Assembly: GCA_003956705.1 (NCBI GenBank) | Contig: QZCP01000190.1 | Span: 62,001-126,000 of the forward strand | Length of the DNA stretch: 64,000 bases | From: Brevipalpus yothersi | Lineage: Eukaryota; Arthropoda; Arachnida; Trombidiformes; Tenuipalpidae | Direction of reading: 5' to 3' | Shown here: in pieces, positions 33,757 to 46,933 of the stretch | How positions within the stretch are numbered: position 1 is the first letter of the stretch | Layout of the letters: the number at the start of each line of letters is the position of its first letter | Made by a program: the position numbers and the translations under genes | The notes under the pieces: generated by a model | What the model was told of the DNA's origin: nothing | Database searches by the model: none | The model's input: only the letters and a program-made list of their open reading frames with translations

Positions 33757-35457
33757 ATGACCGCAAAAGAACTTTACGACTATGTGAGTGTTCAATTGCA
33801 TCGTGCTGATATTGTACCAACAAATTCCACAACGATGACCACCAACATGAACAATATGCATCTGAACAGTTGTATTCCCAAGAAAACTAACAGCATCAAC
33901 TGGACAGGTGATACTATACCAACAACCGATACAATCGTTTACACAGCATCCAATCGTATTGGAGATCATTCACATAATCAGTCAAATAAAGAGTTCAAAC
34001 CGAGTTCGGAGATAATTTCCAAAAGTATTACCACTCAACTTTCACCAGACAGTGATAATAATAGTGATAAGACAATCGCTAAAGAGGAATCTTCTACTAT
34101 TTCTTCTCCTTCCTCTTCTTCTTCTTCTTCTCAACCATGTATTTTAAGTCCAAATGCAGAAGAAGATGATGATACCACAACTCGTAAAAAAATGGAAGTG
34201 ATCAGCAGCAATATCGACAAACAAGCGCCAAAAATATCCAAAGTAACAAATGGTCAGCCAAGTGTAGACAATCAAGCGGGTCAAGAAATTAAATTTTATC
34301 GACTAATGTCCGGTGGACGATCAGGATCTGATGATCAAATTGTGTCTGGTACCACTGTGTCCCTAGCATCACCTGGTTTATTGTCACCCAACACACCGAG
34401 AAGCCTATCGGGAGGTTCTGATGTGTCGACGTCAAGTAGTGAAAATGATTCCACGTACGAAGAATCCATCAGCGAAGATGATGATCGGACATTAGTGTCA
34501 ATGGATAAAATTGAGCAACAACAGTCTGTTGATGAGCCCATTAGTTGCAGTGATAAATGTAATACTAGTTGTAACAACAAGCGACCTAATGTCGAACAAG
34601 ATGTAGCAGTTAAAAGGGTGAGTAATCATCATTTTGTGATTATTTGATTTTTTTCATCTCCTCTCTCCCTTTATTGATCATTGTTCATTCAATATTCATA
34701 CAAGTATTTGAAATGCAACTCGATTTATTTGATGTGAATACAGAAAAAATTTCACTTATTTTTCATGTGCTCAAGAGAGATGAACAGATTGATATTGTTA
34801 TTGTCGGATCTATGAGAGTGGTTATTGATTGTTTTGAAATATGATTCCTAACTCCATTACGGGAAGAAAAGTTAATGTGATATGTGTTAATTGCCATCAG
34901 CTATATCGTCAGTCAAAGACTTGTTTATATCCAATATCTAGTCGTCTATCATAATGTCTCATGCTTTTCGATACTTGATTCACGACATTCTCTTTCTCTT
35001 TGATCATTGTTTTCATTCATCAGTACATTTGCATGCCATTTCACCAATAATGATACCATGAATATTCAAACTTTACCCAACGTTCTTCCTTCTCTCTCTT
35101 TTCCTCTCTCACTATCTGCATGGACATTTACATATCTATCAGTGTTCAAACTATTGGAAATCAGTACGAAACGCTGTTCGATGGTCACCATTTGTTCGTA
35201 TATATAAGAAACGTCGATATCCATGGGTCCAATTGGCTGGTCATCAAGGTATGCTATTTGATTCCTATCTCGATTATCGATACATATATACATATACTTT
35301 CTTTCACCACCATAATCATCATAATTCTCTCTCTATCTCTCTTTTTTTTATTCCTCTTTCTATTTCTCTTTCTCTCTTCCACCCATCATTCTGAACGTTC
35401 CCATCAACGTCGTGCTAGTTTTTCCCCTCCACTTTTCCACGTGATTATCTATGGGAC

Positions 35458-35548
<91 letters not shown>

Positions 35549-38500
35549 TTCTCTTTCTCTCTTTGCATGCTCAATTTCCTCTTCGTAACATCCTAGTTAC
35601 TACTTCTATTGACGTCATTCATGTTCTTGGTTCCGGCCTCGGGCTAATTTGCTACTTTGATGCTGTTCTTTCCCTCTCTCTTTTTCTCTTTCTCTTTTGG
35701 CACCTTCCACCCCCGCCCTACCGAATTTGCAACCAGCCAACATGTAGCGGGAAACGTTGGTCCTCCAACTTAGCATATCTAATTGTTGAAAGAAATATCT
35801 TCATCAACATTCAGGGGAGGAAGTGGAAGAGAGAGAGAGAGAGTTCTGTGCATATGATAATATTGTTCAAGAGTTGATAATTTATGGGAAAGATAGAGGT
35901 CAGAGATCATGTTTTGGGAAGAAATAGGGAAAAGGGAAAGAAAGGAAGAAAAAAGGTGGATAAAACGTAACGGAAATGTGATGATAAAACAATAAGCAAT
36001 CAATATTCAAATATTTCATCCATGAATAGGCACACAAGCACATTACTTCACACATGAAAAACTTAGGTGAATTTAGGAGGGAAGTTTTCAAGCTAAACAA
36101 TAGTCTATTTTTTAGGAGAATTCTTGTTAGCCCTATGGATAGGGAATGATTCCAATTGATTGCCAATTTTAGAGAAGTTTGCATCATTGTATCGATATTT
36201 TAAAACTTAATTTTTGTCGTCTCATGTTCCCCAAGAGTCATAGAAGGAATTAATTTTTCTATTGTTTCTTTTTATGGAAGTGGAAATTTTTTTCATCTAT
36301 CTCACTCATTTGAAAAGTTTTACTAACTAGATTGATATTTTTGAATGGATTCTGGAGCCTGTTTCGATTCTCTGGGAAAAGAATTCAAAGTTCGATGAGC
36401 ACGTAAATATGTTACGCAGATTGTAAAATTCAGAGAAAACGTAATGAAGAGTCAATTCGGCAGACTTGTATGAAATGTGCAATCAGAGCATAATGTACCA
36501 GATGCGAATTGCGTATACTGTTGATTGTAACCGATTCGAATCGTTTTCATAGATAAGCTTACAGGATTTAGTGTTATTACAATCATTTGATGGGATGCAA
36601 TGAAGATCGGCAATCTAGTTGAAGTGCCTTCATACATACACATGTACATTTTAATTGAACACTATTTTCTAGAGGTAAAAAAGACTGCTCCTATTTTCAA
36701 TTCAATCTGATTCTCTGTCTCACTTGTTTGATCAAAGAGAATCCATCATCATCTAAAGAATCATACCGGTATATCAATGATTGTACAGGTTGTCTCTCTC
36801 TCTCTCTTTCCATGTATGTGTATGGCAGTTGACGTGGAAAGAGAATAGAAAAAAGAGCGATAAAAAAAATTTGTGGGAGGGCTTCTATCTACCTTTGATG
36901 ACGAAAATTAGGGTTAGTCAGGATGAAAATTCCATACAATTCGAATTACAATGAGCATCATCATACTCTCGATTGACGATCATCTTTTGTTTGTTTTTTA
37001 ATCGCGTAATGCGGTAATAGATTGTCTCTAATGATGTCTAATCAAATGGCATAGGGAACGATAAGATGATCTCAAAATACGCAAACAACCGTTATTTTCT
37101 ACTACTGTCTAAGGTTTCCCATCCATGTTGACTCTGTTTATCGGTGAACGATAAACTCTGATTCATTTGACGATAGACACTTTCGGTGCTGCAAGGATTA
37201 CCTAAAGACTTTGTAATCAACGGATTTCTCTGGAAAAAAATTGATAAAAAATATTTTCACTGATAAAATGGGGGAGAAAAGTGTTGAAAATTTTTTGTGG
37301 CATCTAATGCAAACGAAAAGTTGGTGATTCACAACTATCTGGAAAATGAAAACTTGCATTTTCATTTATTCGTTCAATAGGCCAAAATAATACAAAATCG
37401 AAAAAAAAGATCATTTTTCTCGGCTCAACTGGACTCGCAAGAGATGTTGTTGCCAATCAAATCTCCGTCTTCGATCACTTGATATTGTGTGTATCATTCT
37501 CGATGAATGAATGAAGTTTCAGTGATTTATGAGTAGTTATAGCCCTTTACTCGTGTGCTACACTGTGTTATAATGAAATCTTGAACTGCCATCAGTTGAT
37601 GGTGCTCAATAAATTTCCCGAGAAAGAGAGAGAAAGAGAAAGAGGATCATGAAGAGATGATAACTGTGATCCTGTTCTGACTTTTTTTCTCTTCTTCAGC
37701 CTCTTATAGTCGATTGACAGTGACTGAAAGCGACCTTCTTTGTTAATCAGGAAATTTGTGCTCAAAGACCAACGATGGATTGCTTGTCAAGTAAAGCTTG
37801 TACATTTTTTTTTCTCTCTCTTGTATCCATGTTGGCTGGTGTTAGGAGAAGATGAAGGATGAGAGAAAGAAATAAAATCAAGAAGATGAACAAGATGATC
37901 AAAAGTGAACCATTCTCTCTCTCTCTTGTTTGCAAAATATCATATGCTCTTCATCATCTTATCTGAATAACATGATCACTTTCTGTTAATGTGTGAAGAG
38001 TGAGAAAGAGAAAAAAGAAGGGCTAAGATGACGATGGTGGAGAAGACCCAGATAAGAGCTGGATATCACTTTGATTACATCTTTTTTCATCATTTCTCAA
38101 GTCTTCAGTTGAACAAACACTGAAGTCAACAACAGTTTGAGTGATACAAGTGAGAAAAAAATTTTAGCTAAAATGGTCTTTGCAACCTTTTCTCAAGAGA
38201 AATGAGCCCAAACAATTTGAATATTTTTATTTCCAAAACATTTATCAAGGAATGAAATTGTTCAGGATGTTTTTCATTTTCATGGGCAAATGAGCAGCCT
38301 AGGCTCGACGGTTGACCAATTAATCTGAATTGATACGCTTTTTTTAACCACATCTTCTTAGACATTTACGTGTGAACAATATGATATGATATCCGTTAGA
38401 TTCTTCACCTCCCCCCACTCATGTAACACGCAATCGTTGAAGTCGATCTATTTTTCATTAAATCAATATCATAAGCAACAGTTTGCTTGATTTGAGAAGT

Positions 38501-41500
38501 GAGAAAAAATTCAATCATTTTCACATCATTTTTGAGTTCATCAAGGCTAAAACATTGAGAAAAAAACACTTGTCTTGTAAATGTATGCTGACATATCTGA
38601 TATTTCAACATCTTTTTTTATTTCAATTGTTGAATCAAAAACATCTGTTATTCTTGTTTTAAAAGAGGAAAATTACACTATATAACCGTATTTCCAATGT
38701 AAGGGTAATATCCTTCATCTATCAAAATTTCTTTTCACACTACTATCATTTTTATCAGATTTTTTCCATTCCAAACTGTGTACATACACACATGTACACT
38801 ACACATGTTTGACTGACACCAAAAAAGATTGAATACTATTGAGATGCGATATAATTTGCATTTCGAGTCAATTGTAAGGGAAAACCGTTGGAATTCGATC
38901 ATCAACAGCTAATTTGAAAAAGTTGATTCCCTGATGGCCCTTCATTTAACCACAACATTCAGTTATATTGTCACTATTTTTTGTATCATTTTCTTTAGAT
39001 AAGAATCAGTAACTTGACAACTATTATACCTGCACAATAATCATCATTTACAATTCCCGGGAATGGCTATATGATTTAAGTATGCAGTACTACTCTGTGA
39101 AACTTTATTGTTATATGATCACTTGTTGCATAGTATATTCTTTCTCACTACATAAATTCATTGGCCATGTAGAAAGGTTTGAGAACAATAGTGGACAATA
39201 GATATCATGAATGCTCAGTTGGAGACAATGTAAACGATGTTACATGATAAATGAGCATTTTATTATTCAAACATTTGAATATTCGAGAGAGGAAAGATGG
39301 TAAAAATCGAAAAAGGTTCATGGAACCGGTCTGACAAGCCCAGCATCAATAGAATATAAGAAAAAAACGAAGAAGAGAAAAAAAAGAGAAAGTAGTAAAA
39401 GAAAAAGTAGAAAAAGAAGCATTTAATCGGTCATCACGACTGTGTAACCACATCAATATCAACTAAGGATTCCTTGGGGCCTGAGAATCCATTTCTGCTG
39501 AAGATACATGTCTAGCATTATGTATTGAATTCGGCTAATTATATTTAATAGTGTGAAATTTACACAGAAAAAATAAGAAGTTTTCAACCTCTAGGAGATG
39601 ATGATTGCAGATTTTGAAAACTAAAAATGCCTCGAGGAAGAAGATTGAAGAATAGATATTGAAGAGAAAAAGTGGAAGAGAAAGAGAAATGGTAAGAGCT
39701 ATCAACATATCAGTTTTCTCTCTGATCATGATGTGTATGTGCTCCTCTCCCATAGACTTTGAGCGGGGGAAACATTAACTAATATATATACCATGCTTTA
39801 ACGAGATGAAAATTTATCATCTTCATGGCCACTTCGAAGCATTCCAGAGAATACATGACTCGATAAGATTTAGATGAGGAAGAATTGGAGCAGCAAAAAT
39901 ACAACGATACAACGGAACTTGTAGATTTTTTCTTTACAAGATGAAAAAAATTTCAGATATTCGATGAATGATGCTCTATTATGGTCAATCCATTTTTTTT
40001 TCTTGATTCTTTATCAATATTTTGATTCTACCATTTCTTCATCCTTTCCTCACTCTGTCTTGTTGCCCGTTTTTCCTCCAATCGCTATCAAAAACTAATA
40101 CATAGAATCATATTACCTCTTGATATTATCAGTGAATTCTTTCTAATTTATTATGCAATCTTTGTTAGCCAATTTCAGATCGGGCGGTCCTGGGACAGTC
40201 TTGAAGAGAGCTTGTGGAGAGGAAGAGAACTGCCTAAGGAAATTAATGAAAGACCCACTCCGTCAATATGTTCCTGAATTTAAAGCCAAAGTCAATTGTG
40301 GAGATGAAGGTATGTGAAGAATGTTTTGTACATGAGTAAATTATTGAAAATTATTGGAAATTGAATCTTCTCTCTTGATTTGTTACAGATTTCCTTGAAC
40401 TGGAAGATCTTTTAGCACCATACGAAGTTCCATGTGTTATGGATATTAAAGTTGGAATTCGAACGTATCGAGAAAAAGAATTGATGAAAACAAGTAATTT
40501 TTTTCTTTATTGGAGAAACATTTTTGCTTTTTGAAATAGAGTAAACGAAATGGGTTTCCTAGGCTCGTTTTTTCTAGTAAACTTCGAAAAACTTAGATCA
40601 GTTGAAAGTTAGATAGTTGAACATTTATATCAATGGGAAAGGAAATTAGTAAGGTGGGGAATTTTGTGCACTCATTCTATCCTCAGTTCTTGGTGATCCA
40701 TTTAGAAAAATGTTCATCAACATTCTCTATCCCTTTTAGTTAATCATGAAATTTCATCATTACCTTTCTTTCTCAGATTACTCAGCATGCATAAAACTTG
40801 TATATTATTATATTATGAATTGTTCATAGCAATTGACTAGACCAACAGGAAGGACTGAATAGCTTTTAGAGAAGTTTAACATTGTTTTTCAGTGAAATTC
40901 TTTCTTTCAATTGTTGCTGCATACACTAATTATTTAGTCTCCTACCTTATAACGTTTTATAAATTTCAATGTTTAATCGAAAAGTTTCTTCTCTCACCTT
41001 CTTCTAGGAGATAAGCCAAGTTTACGCAAAGATTTATATGAAAAAATGATTGGTATCGATCCTAGCGAGCCCACCGAAGAAGAGCGTAAGCAAGGTGCAA
41101 TCATAAAGTCAAGATATATGATTTGGCGGGAAAGTATTAGTTCTACAGCCACTTTGGGCTTTCGAATAGATGGTATAAAGTTTAAAGATGAAATTGCCAG
41201 TGTTGACTATAAAACACTAAAAAATGAAGAGGAAATTATGCAAGCTATAAAAAAGTTTGCTGGTGACGATCTCAAGATCATTGTAAGTAGACAAACATTG
41301 ATATGAATATTCCCTTGACAATGTTCCTTATGTCATCTTGAGAGCGCGAATTCTCACTGGAAGATGATTGAGTTTTCTTGCTTTTGCCAGTGTTATCTTT
41401 CCAATCTACACTCTTGTAGACTTATGATAATGATAATGCATGAGAGATAGGCGTGTATTCTCGAGAGCATTTTTGAGATTGCATATCTTTCTCAACCTAT

Positions 41501-42707
41501 CTGTTTGATAAAGGTTCGTGACTTGGGAGTGATGAGAGGATGAAAGAATCAAATTGAAGTGCTTGGTTAAGGCATAATATTCATCATAGTCTCATGGAAC
41601 TCAAAATTGTCTCAAAATTTCTTCGATTAAATTCGATTCGAACATTCGAGAGGAATGTAAGGCTAATCAAAGCTCAGTGAATGGGAGGAGACGAAGAAAG
41701 ATGATGATTTAGAATGTTTTTCCTTTTTGAACCCTCAGGTATCGAATGTTTTAACAGACATAAAAAGAAGGAGGGAGAGATAGGGACTACACTTCAGAGA
41801 ATAAAATCTTATTCTTTTAGGATCAAGCAGTTTTTTCAGAGGAAAACAAAGAATAAGTTGTTTTTCACGTTGAGCTTAGAGTCCATTAGGAAAAGTCCGT
41901 AAATCAGTTCCTATTAGTAGGCAAAACATTTGCTTGTTTGCCACAATCAACTCGGAAAGAAATATAGCTGAGTAAAAATCATTATGTGTGTGGTGAGAGA
42001 AAAAGCTCATGGGATCTTATCTCAAGGTGCTTGTGCATTTAAGATGATTGTTCTCGATGACAAGATGAAATATCATGTTTTAACTGCTCGCTAGTATCTA
42101 AAAATTATACACCTTGACACTCGATTTGAGAGAAGAAGATTTGAAAGGAACAGAGTTTCATCAGAGAGATTTAAAGTGAATTTTTGACATGCCTTGTCCA
42201 CGACTAATTTATTTAAGATGATAATTCCAGATATCAATGGAAATTTCTCAAAATGACAATTTATTCAATATCATAGGTAGAATATCAAAATAAACTGAAA
42301 TCTTTGAGAAAAACGCTGGTCAAATCTCCTTTTTTCAAAGGCCATGAAGTGAGTCCACTATTTTGAAGAATTTTTCAAATGTTTTTATTATCATCTCGTG
42401 TTGATTCTAATTCTTTGAATGTATATTACAGATCATAGGAAGTTCTTTGTTGTTTATTCATGATCATCGGAATGAAGCGGGAATCTGGATGATTGATTTT
42501 GCGAAAACATACCCTCTGCCTCCAGGAGTAGAGATCACCCATGATAAAAAATGGGAAATGGGAAACCATGAGGATGGATACCTAATTGGAATCGACAATC
42601 TAATAAGAACCTTTGATAATCTGATAGATGAGTCAAGCGGAGAGAGTAAAAATTCGTCATCTATTTCGTCTTCATGTGCTAGCCCTAGCTCAATCGTTCA
42701 TGTGTGA
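33757..42707 (+). CDS. Inositol-1,4,5-trisphosphate 3-kinase
   Basis: Converts Ins(1,4,5)P3 to Ins(1,3,4,5)P4, ending IP3 calcium signalling. Seven exons: 33757-34617, 35143-35248, 40169-40309, 40389-40493, 41008-41282, 42277-42348 and 42432-42707, giving 611 residues in continuous phase. Exon 1 (287 residues) is a Ser/Thr/Asp-rich, probably disordered N-terminus. Exon 2 encodes a basic-aromatic helix ('WKSVRNAVRWSPFVRIYKKR') matching the calmodulin-binding region of ITPKs, then 'YPWVQLAGHQ'. The catalytic core has 'PGTVLKRACG', the IPK-family motif 'PCVMDIKVGIRTY' (PxxxDxKxG), 'KPSLRKDLYEKMIGIDPSEP', 'RYMIWRESISSTATLGFRID', 'IGSSLLFIHDH' (SSLL), and 'WMIDFAKT' carrying the metal-binding Asp. 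Intron 2 is 4.9 kb; the other introns are 79-994 bp. Exon 2 was found only by its splice sites and homology. Alternative first exons in introns 1-2 are possible. Confidence 0.93.
34618..35142. other. IP3K intron 1
   Basis: 525-bp intron with GTGAGT donor and a C/T-rich tract ending in ATCTATCAG. No other gene seen. Confidence 0.8.
35249..40168. other. IP3K intron 2 (4.9 kb)
   Basis: Long intron between the calmodulin-binding exon and the kinase core. It contains a pure (CT)n tract from about 35459 to 35532 with imperfect continuation to about 35563, further C/T- and GA-rich stretches, and no recognised nested gene. The ORF at 35120-35596 runs across exon 2 in the wrong frame and into the repeat, and is not real. 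Confidence 0.75.
35459..35532. repeat. (CT)n microsatellite in IP3K intron 2
   Basis: About 74 bp of pure CT repeat followed by imperfect CTTT/CT units to about 35563; the longest pure dinucleotide tract in the window. Confidence 0.95.
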
Positions 42708-43127
42708 AAAATATTCCAAAAGCGATTGAGCCATGACACACACTTTTTTCTGTGATTCAGAGTTAGAATCTGAAGTTTTACTGAACAGTATTTATAAATA
42801 TAAGAAATATCTTGTTGAATATATTAATAAACACAATAATCAAAGATTCACTGGATTCCCGAAAAAAACCACAAAAAACAAAATTTTCAAGATCTCTCGA
42901 TACCGTTATTTGGTAATTTTCGCGCCTCTTTCCAACTTGACCGATTGCTAAAAAATTTGTAAGCTTTTTTTACTCTGAAAGGGCTCAATCAATGCTGAAA
43001 GCTTGAGTATCTTAAACGACGGTCTCTCTCTCTCTGAAAAAGAAAGAGAGTGAACCCTCTTCTTCCTACTCTTTGGGAGCCATATTGGATTCAATTTTGT
43101 GATCAAATTTCATTGTCTTGGTGAAAA
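42708..43127. other. IP3K 3' flank / upstream of small ORF
   Basis: Contains the IP3K 3' UTR, with an AATAAA at about 42827-42832, and a short C/T-rich run at 43021-43034. Part of this 3' UTR is duplicated further downstream (43632-44135). Confidence 0.7.
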
Positions 43128-43556
43128 ATGGATGCTTCAATTCCGTTTATACTTCGACCGGTGGAAGTTAAAAAATTGTTGCTAATGTCTGGAGTCCAAG
43201 AGAAACAGTTAGGAGGAAAGCTGATCGAAAACTTGGAGCCGATCCTCAAGAGTGCTGGCCACAAATTAGAAGACCTGAAAGGAATGAAAGATGAAGAGCT
43301 GATGCTTTTGATGCAAAGAATTCTTGGCATGTATAATCAACATTTGAACAATTGGGTGTTGATTTGTTTCAAAAAGGAGGTTTGGGCCATCTTCACCATG
43401 TTTCTGACTGGAGAGCTGGACAATTCGTTATGTTGCCGGTTGTGTAGAACGAAGATTCCAACTATTGACGCAATCAAGACTCACATCTATGGAGGTAAAT
43501 GCTTTGCGATTCCTGTCGCAGAACTTGACTATAACTTTATGAAAGGAAAATTATAA
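43128..43556 (+). CDS. Unrecognised 142-residue protein with CxxC...H...C motif
   Basis: Single-exon ORF with an ATG in good context. No family recognised. The N-terminal half is helical and charged ('RPVEVKKLLLMSGVQEKQLG', 'LEDLKGMKDEELMLLMQRIL'), the middle is Trp/Phe-rich ('WVLICFKKEVWAIFTMF'), and the C-terminal part has 'CCRLCRTKIP' followed by 'HIYGGKC', a possible single CCHC zinc-binding site. It sits exactly between the IP3 3-kinase gene and a decayed copy of the IP3K tail. It could be a real lineage-specific gene, one exon of a larger gene, or a relic. Composition is not repeat-like and there are no internal stops, which favours coding. Confidence 0.5.
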   Translation: MDASIPFILRPVEVKKLLLMSGVQEKQLGGKLIENLEPILKSAGHKLEDLKGMKDEELMLLMQRILGMYNQHLNNWVLICFKKEVWAIFTMFLTGELDNSLCCRLCRTKIPTIDAIKTHIYGGKCFAIPVAELDYNFMKGKL

Positions 43557-43631
43557 GCCAGAAAGGAGTTTAATCGGTAAGGGTTCGAGTGAGTTTTTTA
43601 CCAGTATAAACTAACGGCTACTTTGTTGAGC

Positions 43632-44135
43632 AATAATTCTAGATAGGAATGAAAATTTATCTCAACTGTATGCATATCAATATCATGGGTAAATATCAAA
43701 ATAAACAAAAATCTTCGAGACAAAAGCTGGTTGAATCCTTTCTTTCTGGAACGAAAACTTAATCACTCTGCCTGGATTATTCACCACAGAAACTGGGTAA
43801 TGAGGAATCACAAAAATGAATATCCAATCGGAATCAACAATTTTATGAGAACCTTTGTTAATCTGATTATTTGAAGAGGAGCGAGAGAGAGAGAGTAAAG
43901 ATTTATCTATTTCATCTCCATGTGTTAGTCCAAGCTCGATCGCTCATGTGTTGAATATCTCAAAGACAATTGAGTGATGACGCACACTTTTTTGTTATTC
44001 AGAAATAGAATCTGAAGTTTATTACAGTATTTATACATAAGAATGTCTTGTTGAATAAACATAATAATCAAAGATTCATTGGGTTCACGAAAAAACAAAA
44101 TTTTCATGATCTCTCAGTGCCGTTGTTCGATGAGC
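43632..44135 (+). pseudogene. Decayed partial copy of IP3K exons 6-7 and 3' UTR
   Basis: From about 43632 the sequence follows the IP3K gene from just before exon 6 (42230-42348), then jumps to the second half of exon 7 and continues through the stop region and 3' UTR (to about 42910). Shared blocks include AATATCAAAATAAAC, AGAACCTTTG, 'TCAAAGATTCA' and 'CAAAATTTTCA'. Intron 6 and the first part of exon 7 (the SSLL and IDF motifs) are missing, and base loss and in-frame stops break the frame. It cannot encode kinase activity. A tandem DNA duplication with later decay explains it, because intron-flanking and UTR sequence are included. Confidence 0.85.
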
Positions 44136-44310
44136 TACCTTATGCATAGATCATCGAGGAATATCACTCAGACGAAGGATTGACAAAAAGCAGCAAAAAT
44201 TGGCAAGTATTTGACTAAACACACGCGATTCCACTCTGATGGTAATCGAAAGACAAAGGAGACTCTTCTTACTGAGGAAGCGTGAGGTAGGGAACAAAGC
44301 GATTGGCAGG

Positions 44311-46085
44311 TTATTTCTTGATCGCGCCTCTGCCCAGCTTTTCTTTCCTCTTCTTAATATGCTTAGGAATTTTTGTCTTTCTTTTTTCCTGCTTTTCTAG
44401 TTTCACTGTTCGCTTCCGAAGCTGGAAAAAAGACAAGAGAACTGGGGGGTTAAAATCGAATCTATACTCACGACCATTTTCTTGATAATGTTTATGGTGG
44501 TTCTTCCACTCACCTTCTTAGCTGATGGAGATTCATCTCGAGGTCGAGTCGCCGATGAACGCTTTTGACCAGACTTAACTGCAGTACTTTCTTGTTCCTC
44601 ATCAGAGTCGTCATCGCTATCACTATAATCAGATGAATCAGACTCATCGTACGACAAGGGGACTCTCGTATTCGCCTGAGCAGAAATGCAGAGCTTATCG
44701 AGATCACCTCCAACAGCTGAAATCATACGATAGTATTTTCCTTCTTCACTTTCATCCCAATTGAAAATTTCTTTCTCACAGTCTACCACTTGGTCCAGTC
44801 TTTGGGGTATGAAACTACTTTTGAAAACTTCTTCTTCAACTTTGTCTTTATTCGCTACCTCCTGGAAGCTTCGTGTCATTGCGATTTCACGGAGCTTTTC
44901 CAGAAATTCGTCTTTGTTTTCATCGTTTATACCTGGACTGGTGACGAATTCAAAAAGCTCCTTTGTGGTCATGGTTGATACACCTTTTCTACGGAAAAAA
45001 TCGTTGATATTTGTACAATCTTTTCGTAAGAATTCTAGCGCTCGTGGATGATCCCATTCCACAGACTGGGAAACATCAATCATACACAAGTGTCCCTTGG
45101 AATAGAGTAGATTGTATTCACTGAGATCTGCATGGACCAATTTGCATTCTCGATACAATTTGTAGATCATCTCTACACACTCTAAATAAAGCTCGCGTGC
45201 TTTTGATTCTTTGAGATCAACTTCCTTCAGTATTGGAGATGGGAGACCAGCTTCACCAATGAAACTCATCACAAGAACATGACTTTTCAACAGGAATGGT
45301 TCAGGACAGCACAAACCAGTGCGAAAAATTCGAGTCAAATTTCGCATCTCTTTTTCCGCCCAAGTTCGTACCATCTTGCGTGGATTGTGTCGACAATAGC
45401 CATGTCTGAATCGAAATTCACCGCTCACATACTTGTCACGATCTTTGAACGTTAGAATTGAAGTTTTGTATATCTTGATTGCTTTCTCAGTTCCATCGGG
45501 ACAAATTGCATGATATACGTTAGCTTCCTTTCCCGTACTTATACAGCCATTGATTTCGTCAATATAGTGTCGATTGATCAATTTGAACAAAACAATTCGC
45601 GTTCTAGGATCCAACACTTGTTCAACAGTAGCTCTATCAGATTTATCTCTTATTCGTGGCTTATCTTTATCGAGTTTCTGATTCACGGTAACATCACTTT
45701 AATATCGAGGTAATATATGGCATCATTTGAAATAAGAAGAGAAAAATGAGAGAAACAACAAGATCAGCTCTATCCAACGACAGGATTCTACAAATCATTA
45801 CATACAATATCAACAACTATAATCAACTAATAGCAAATGAAAAGTACATACTACATGCACAAATCATTGTCCATAGTACAATCTGTCTACTTACCGTTCA
45901 TATGTTGGCTCATACTTGGAAAGCTTAATTTTATTAATATACTTTGACAAAGCTTTATCATTTGTTGAACAATCGTCGCCATTGCGCCAATTTTGTGAAC
46001 CAAATTTATTTACACCAACATCATCGTCATCATCATAATCTTCATAATCTGATCCATCTTCATCACTATCATACAGCATGGCCAT
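44311..46085 (-). CDS. RIOK1: RIO kinase 1
   Basis: Atypical protein kinase/ATPase of late 40S ribosome maturation in the cytoplasm. Three exons on the minus strand: 45895-46085, 44514-45696 and 44311-44421, giving 494 residues. The N-terminus is acidic ('MAMLYDSDEDGSDYEDYD'). RIO1 motifs are complete: nucleotide loop 'STGKEANVYHA' near residue 117, 'AIKIYKTSILTFKDRDKYV', 'EFRFRHGYCRHNPRKMV', catalytic 'LVHADLSEYNLLY' (Asp near 254), metal-binding 'MIDVSQSVEWDHP', and 'FFRRKGV'. The tail is acidic/Ser-rich, followed by the terminal exon 'IPKHIKKRKEKLGRG', typical of RIOK1. Retaining the last intron instead gives a different end at 44403, which lacks the conserved basic tail. It is divergent from the shep/RBMS gene. 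Confidence 0.96.
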
Positions 46086-46933
46086 ACCCACAAACACCCC
46101 ACAGGAAAGAGGTGTTAATTTATCAACTATCAAACAAGTAACTATCAAAAATATGATCAAAGGTAACCACTCATCGATGAGTAATCAATATCGAAAAAAA
46201 ATTTTTGCACGTTTTTTATTCCTACACACAGTACAACTTGTACTGAACAAGTTCAACTCTCGAAGGTTTCAAGTTGTTGAAGCCTTCAACAAAAAAAACG
46301 TTACTCAGTAACAGCACGTGCTCCAACAGATAGCACCACTTTCTGATGACTAAAAATTTTCACCTCAATCATGCGCACTAGTTCATGACAGTCTCTTTTC
46401 TTCTCTTGTCCTCTCTCTCTTTCTCTTACTTTTTCTCTTTCTTCTCTCTCTTCTCCTCTTTCTCTTGGCTCTTGGCTCTTGCTTTTGGCCACTTACTAAG
46501 CTTGATCAAGCTTCAGAGAGAGAGAGAGAGAGAGAAAAAGTAAGAGAAAGAGAGAGAAAGAGATAGACTTCTATTGTGTTGGGTGAAGAAGAAGAGAGAG
46601 AGAAAAAGAGAGAGACTTTGAGAGAGAGAAAATTAAAAAATTTTGGTGAGAGGAATACAAGTGAGAGAGAGAGAGAAAGAGAAAGAGGTTGACAGAATTT
46701 TTTTGGTTTAAGTGTGTGTAATTTTGCAAATTGTTAGCAATCAACATTGTCCACCATTAATTTATTTAATATCTTTTACTTTTGATTCGAATTTTTGTCT
46801 CTCCACTCCTATTACCTCTACTACTCTCTGTGTGTCTGTCTCTGTGTGTGGTGTATATTTATACATATATATATATATACATATATATTCAACTTGACTT
46901 GATATATATCCGTATAATACGTTTGCCCCCCAG
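46086..46933. promoter_or_regulatory. Divergent upstream region of RIOK1 and the RBMS/shep gene
   Basis: About 850 bp. It contains C/T-rich sequence on the RIOK1 side (46400-46470), GA-rich tracts on the other side (46516-46690), and between them a perfect 16-bp palindrome AAGCTTGATCAAGCTT at 46498-46513. The interval before 46934 ends in CCCCCAG, a possible splice acceptor, so an upstream exon of the RNA-binding gene may lie here or be missing. Confidence 0.5.

Noticed and set aside
35120..35596. 158-codon plus-strand ORF
   Set aside because: It crosses IP3K exon 2 in a different frame and then encodes Ser-Leu repeats from the (CT)n tract. The true exon is 35143-35248 in another frame.
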